Part shown: positions 60,228-64,000 of the stretch, one piece after another
How the letters are laid out: every line of letters starts with the position of its first letter
Position numbering within the stretch: position 1 is the stretch's first letter
Assembly (NCBI RefSeq): GCF_044962685.1
Contig: NZ_JBBKTX010000003.1
Span: 1-64,000, forward strand
DNA from: Oceanobacter antarcticus
Lineage (GTDB): Bacteria; Pseudomonadota; Gammaproteobacteria; Pseudomonadales; Oceanobacteraceae
Direction of reading: 5' to 3'
DNA length: 64,000 nucleotides
Made by a program: the position numbers and the translations under genes
Notes under the pieces: generated by a model
The model's input: the letters and a program-made list of their open reading frames with translations, nothing else
Databases searched by the model: none
What the model was told of the DNA's origin: nothing

Positions 60228-63200
60228 ATGAAACTCTACTGGTTCACCCTGATTGCCTTGGGATTGTTTAGTCATCTTCCCGCCTTGGCCGACGATACTG
60301 AAATTTACGTTCAGCGTACCACTGCCGCCTCTCCCAACGTGGTATTTATTATGGATACCTCCGGCAGCATGAATGGCAACGTCTACGAAGATGGCAAATA
60401 CGTCGGCTCACGCCTTGACGTGGTAAGAGAAGCCGCTGTCGAAGTCATCAACAGTACATCCAATATCAATATATCGCTGTTCCGTTTTAACAGTTCCAAC
60501 TCCCAGGGTGCCTGGATGAGCAGCCCCATGTTATCGATTGATGCGGAAGGCGTCCGTAACATGGTCAAGGACATCCTCTACTCCTACGCGCCCGGCGGCG
60601 GCACACCCATTACCGAAAGTATTTACGAGGCTGCTGCCTATCTGCGCGGCGATACCATGAAGTACGGTAAAACCACCACAGCCAACTCAGACTTGTGCAT
60701 GGTGTGGGAAGAGCAGGAAGTACCCGTTTCCAGCTTCAGTTCTCAGTCAGCATCAACCAGAGGGCTGGCGCAATCCAATGCTTCCGCCAAAGCCTACGGC
60801 GGCGTTGATACCAATCTCTGGTGGTTCCGTATGATGGCGAATGGCGACGCCTGGGCCGTCAAAAACTATTACATCAAAAGCAAGAAAAACAGTCTGGAGT
60901 GGCTATCCTGGAACAAAGCCCGTAAAAACTACTCCGGCAAACAAAAGCTTGATAGTTATGGCGTAACCAAATCCGAATACGAAGCCAGTGAACCGGCCTG
61001 GTTTATGGTTATGGATGCCTGGATGTGGTCCTATGTCGTTAATACCAGCACTGGTCTTTATACCGCCTGGGATGACATACCTGAATGGTTTCGTACCAAC
61101 GTACTTCAGTACACCTATGGTATTGATAAAGCCACCTACATTTCCTATACCGCCTCATCCATTGTTGACGACTCAGGCGATGACCCTGGTGACGACCCAG
61201 ACCCAGAGACTGAAACGGTACTGGTGTGTACCGAATATTTGAATCTTGATGATACCCACGATGGTCATGGCAACTATGTTTCCCCTATCACCGAAGAATG
61301 CCAAACAAACCATGTGGTTATTTTCACTGATGGAGAACCCAACAGTGATACGGATATCAATTCAAAAGTGCAATCATTGTTAAAAGAACTGCCCAGCGCC
61401 GATTTCCCCAATGACAGTGACTTCAGCGCTAATTGCAGCGGTAATGGTGGCTGCGCCGAAGAAATCTCCTACTACCTTTATAACGCCGACAATAGTGATG
61501 CCTTCGAAGGCAGGCAGGCAATTTATGTACACACAATTGGTGGTTTTGTTGGTGGCAGCACCCAGGAACGTCTCGATGATATGGCATCGTATGGCGGCGG
61601 CGTGTCCGGTAACGGCTCCGATTCTGCGTCGTTACGCCTGGCACTGACCAAGATTTTTGAGAATATTTCCAAAACCTCCGGCACATTTGCCGCACCTGCG
61701 GTTGCCGTTAATGCCTACAACAACCTTGAGCACCTCGATCAACTGTATTATTCCGTCTTCAGTCCATCAACAGCAGCCAACTGGAAAGGTAATATCAAAC
61801 GTTACCGACTGGATACCAGTGGCGATATTATGGATGCCGATGGCGACCTGGCTGTCGATTCGACAACCGGCTATTTTGCCGATAATGCCCGTAGCTACTG
61901 GACGCTCGACGAAGATGCACCCGATGGCGAAACCGTCAACAAGGGTGGCATAGCCCGTCGATTGTCTGACCCGGCCAACCGCAAAATCATGACCGATATC
62001 TCCGGTAGCACCATCAGCAGCGCGGCGAATCGGATTACCAGTAGCAATACGACACTGCTCAGCAACCTGCCTACCACGGTACCAGCTGATGACAAGGCTG
62101 ATTTTATACGCTGGCTGGCTGGCTACGACCCCAGCTCTGCCAGTACCAGCGCTCCTCGACGAGAAATGGAAGATGCCCTGCACAGTCGCCCGGTACTGCT
62201 CTCGTATAGCTCCGGCAGCACGACCAAAACCGCCCTGTTTGTCGGTACCAACTCCGGTTACCTGCATGCATTTAATACCGATGAAGATAACCCCAAGGAA
62301 TATTTTGCCTTTATCCCTTCTGATCTGTTTGACAGCGCCTATGCCTACTTCAGCAAGAGTGCAGAGCGCAGCTACGGACTGGATGGCTATATTTCCAAAT
62401 ATCACATTGATACTAATGGCAATAATATTATCGACTCGGGTGAAAAAGCCTACCTGTATACCGGGATGCGCCGCGGCGGACGGAATTACTATGCTCTCGA
62501 CGTCAGCGATCTGGATGCTCCAAAGCTGGCCTGGACCATCAAGGGTGGTAGTGGCGATTTTGCAGAACTGGGACAAACCTGGTCCAAAATGCTGCCGGTT
62601 ACCGTACTGTGGAAAGGCAAACAAACCGATGTCCTGATGTTTGCCGGTGGCTATGATGCAACCGAAGACGACAATGCCAAACGCACGACTCACAGCATGG
62701 GGAATGCGATTTATATGGTGGAACCGGCAACCGGCAAGCTGCTCTGGAAAGCATCCAGCTCCAGTGGCAATCTGAAGCTCAGCGAGATGACCAGCGGTAT
62801 TGTCGGCGACCTTGTACCTGCCGATAACGACGGTGATGGCGATGTGGACACCTTGTATGCCGCCGATCTGGGAGGTCGTATCTGGCGCCTCGACCTGGCT
62901 CAGGAAGATGATTTATCCAATAGTCCCGCCACCTTTGCCACAGGTGGGTTGATAGCAGACTTGGGCAAGGACGAGACCGAAGCCAACAACGTGCGGTTTT
63001 TTTCTACCCCGGATCTGACCTATTCCTCCCGCGATACCTTTTTGGACAAAACCACCGGGGCTAGCTACTCCGCCGGTCGTTACCAACTGGTGATTGGCTC
63101 CGGTTATCGTGCTCATCCATTAAACACCGCCACCCAGGATCGGATTTATATTATCAACGACTTTAATGTTGATACCGCGCCCGAGACCTATACCAGTGTT

Positions 63201-63878
63201 ACGCTGGATGATCTGGTGGAGTACAACAAACTTGCCACTGCCGACACCGACAAATTAAAAAATGGTGTATACCTCGATTTATCCGGCAGTGGTGAAAAAG
63301 TGCTGTCGAATGCCATCACTTTAAACTACTACAGCTATATCAACAGTTATCAGCCATCGGATTCGTCCTACCGCTCAGGTTGCGAGCCGGATACCGGAAA
63401 GAGCACCCTGTATATTCTGTCATTGCATTACAGCGCAGGGGCTGCTTCGCTGTACAAGGAAGAGATTGAATCCAACTTCCCTGGTATCCAGGACACTCCA
63501 GTGGTGGTGTACCAGGAAAAAGAGGTGGATGGCGATGGCAATAGCAATGGCGATAATTCAACCGATGATCAGACCGAATACTGCCAATCGATTACGGATT
63601 TTGATTACCTGACGCACCTTGTTGATAGCGGGGTTTGTCCTGCTGATTTACTTGATGGCACTGATGGTACTGATGACACGGACTTAACGAGCTGCAGCAG
63701 TAATTGCGACACAACCGATGGTAGTGGCAGTGACGATGATAGTGGCAGTGGCAATGATAGTGACGGTGGCGGTTCGATAATTTCATCACCCTCGATCGTT
63801 AATGGCACAACAACGGTTGAAGTAACCGGTGGGGATGACCCCGTAGAGCAGGCCTACTGGAGGGAACTGGAGCAATGA
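60228..63878 (+). CDS. pilY1: PilY1 family pilus tip adhesin/assembly protein
   Basis: A 1216-residue secreted protein. The signal peptide (about 1-21) is followed by a von Willebrand A-like domain with MIDAS residues FIMDTSGSMNG, GGGTPITES and VVIFTDGEPNSD. The C-terminal PilY1/PilC beta-propeller (about 560-1060) contains DALHSRPVLL, LFVGTNSGYLHAFN, GQTWSKMLPV and the calcium loop DNDGDGDVDTLYAADLGGRI. A low-complexity Asp/Gly/Ser tail (about 1100-1190) follows, in which DNA repeats of GATGGTAGTGGCA type are visible. PilY1 primes pilus assembly and mediates surface sensing. AAGGAG precedes the ATG. The stop overlaps the next pseudopilin start. Confidence 0.94.
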   Translation: MKLYWFTLIALGLFSHLPALADDTEIYVQRTTAASPNVVFIMDTSGSMNGNVYEDGKYVGSRLDVVREAAVEVINSTSNINISLFRFNSSNSQGAWMSSPMLSIDAEGVRNMVKDILYSYAPGGGTPITESIYEAAAYLRGDTMKYGKTTTANSDLCMVWEEQEVPVSSFSSQSASTRGLAQSNASAKAYGGVDTNLWWFRMMANGDAWAVKNYYIKSKKNSLEWLSWNKARKNYSGKQKLDSYGVTKSEYEASEPAWFMVMDAWMWSYVVNTSTGLYTAWDDIPEWFRTNVLQYTYGIDKATYISYTASSIVDDSGDDPGDDPDPETETVLVCTEYLNLDDTHDGHGNYVSPITEECQTNHVVIFTDGEPNSDTDINSKVQSLLKELPSADFPNDSDFSANCSGNGGCAEEISYYLYNADNSDAFEGRQAIYVHTIGGFVGGSTQERLDDMASYGGGVSGNGSDSASLRLALTKIFENISKTSGTFAAPAVAVNAYNNLEHLDQLYYSVFSPSTAANWKGNIKRYRLDTSGDIMDADGDLAVDSTTGYFADNARSYWTLDEDAPDGETVNKGGIARRLSDPANRKIMTDISGSTISSAANRITSSNTTLLSNLPTTVPADDKADFIRWLAGYDPSSASTSAPRREMEDALHSRPVLLSYSSGSTTKTALFVGTNSGYLHAFNTDEDNPKEYFAFIPSDLFDSAYAYFSKSAERSYGLDGYISKYHIDTNGNNIIDSGEKAYLYTGMRRGGRNYYALDVSDLDAPKLAWTIKGGSGDFAELGQTWSKMLPVTVLWKGKQTDVLMFAGGYDATEDDNAKRTTHSMGNAIYMVEPATGKLLWKASSSSGNLKLSEMTSGIVGDLVPADNDGDGDVDTLYAADLGGRIWRLDLAQEDDLSNSPATFATGGLIADLGKDETEANNVRFFSTPDLTYSSRDTFLDKTTGASYSAGRYQLVIGSGYRAHPLNTATQDRIYIINDFNVDTAPETYTSVTLDDLVEYNKLATADTDKLKNGVYLDLSGSGEKVLSNAITLNYYSYINSYQPSDSSYRSGCEPDTGKSTLYILSLHYSAGAASLYKEEIESNFPGIQDTPVVVYQEKEVDGDGNSNGDNSTDDQTEYCQSITDFDYLTHLVDSGVCPADLLDGTDGTDDTDLTSCSSNCDTTDGSGSDDDSGSGNDSDGGGSIISSPSIVNGTTTVEVTGGDDPVEQAYWRELEQ

Positions 63879-64000
63879 TACTGGTCAAGCGGGTTCCCGA
63901 ACCAAGGAGAGCCTCGCCACCCGGTTTCACCCTGATCGAGTTAATGGTCACCATCGCTGTGTTTGCTATTCTCGCGGCGGTGGGCACCCCCTCTATGACC
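63875..64000 (+). CDS. Type IV pseudopilin, N-terminal part (runs off the window)
   Basis: 42 codons are visible. A 17-residue Arg/Pro-rich leader ends in PPG, then FTLIELMVTIAVFAILAAVG, the type IV pilin hydrophobic N-terminus with Glu5. The ATG overlaps the pilY1 stop (ATGA). Its place after pilY1 is that of PilE or another FimT/FimU-like minor pilin; the class cannot be decided without the C-terminal domain. Confidence 0.85.
   Translation, partial: MILVKRVPEPRRASPPGFTLIELMVTIAVFAILAAVGTPSMT

Overview
The window comes from a gammaproteobacterium of the Pseudomonadales/Oceanospirillales kind, most likely a marine or aquatic one. The evidence is gene order. The runs pilA-pilB-pilC-pilD-coaE-yacG, prmA-(DUF3426)-dusB-fis-purH-purD-retS-like and yfiH/rluD/bamD/.../pilS-pilR-fimT all follow the Pseudomonas aeruginosa arrangement, but are brought together differently. 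Genus cannot be fixed from sequence reading alone. No rRNA, tRNA or CRISPR array was seen.

Region 1 (1-12.6 kb) is a surface-polysaccharide locus, all on the minus strand. It runs from cysC through an exo/endonuclease-phosphatase-fold membrane protein, a GT2 transferase, a PssD/PssE-like split transferase, a hexapeptide acetyltransferase, a Wzy-like polymerase, a Wzx-like flippase, two acyltransferases, a second GT2 and a GT61 transferase. It stops at the end of an IS66-family element at the window edge. The distal half (to about 8.7 kb) is conspicuously AT-rich and looks acquired. The flippase gene carries an eleven-base G tract, a possible phase switch.

Region 2 (13-24 kb) holds a secreted Ala-rich repeat protein, a second O-antigen-ligase-type membrane protein, a PPP-type phosphatase, a lapG-lapD pair (c-di-GMP controlled adhesin release), ampG, yajQ, panE and a PAS histidine kinase.

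Region 3 (23.9-28.4 kb) is a cobalamin-riboswitch operon: a BtuB-like TonB-dependent receptor followed by a beta-propeller-like lipoprotein. By its layout this is a possible proteobacterial counterpart of the Bacteroides BtuB-BtuG pair. A 20-bp minisatellite follows it.

Region 4 (28.4-34.2 kb) is the type IV pilus core: pilA with a sigma-54 promoter and a strong terminator, then pilB, pilC, pilD, coaE and yacG, ended by a 92/99-bp tandem array. Region 5 (34.9-45.4 kb) holds a PCu(A)C copper chaperone, prmA, a DUF3426 protein, dusB-fis, purH, purD and a RetS-like hybrid sensor. Region 6 (45.4-55.3 kb) holds a Ycf46-type AAA ATPase, coq7, ilvBH with a possible attenuator, a DUF4124 protein, yfiH, rluD, bamD and nadE.

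Region 7 (55.4-64 kb) returns to type IV pili: pilS-pilR, a FimT/FimU pseudopilin, a PilX-like protein, a small secreted protein, PilY1 and the start of another pseudopilin. PilS-PilR here is the expected activator of the sigma-54 pilA promoter 28 kb away, so most of the window serves surface structures: pili, polysaccharide and adhesin control.
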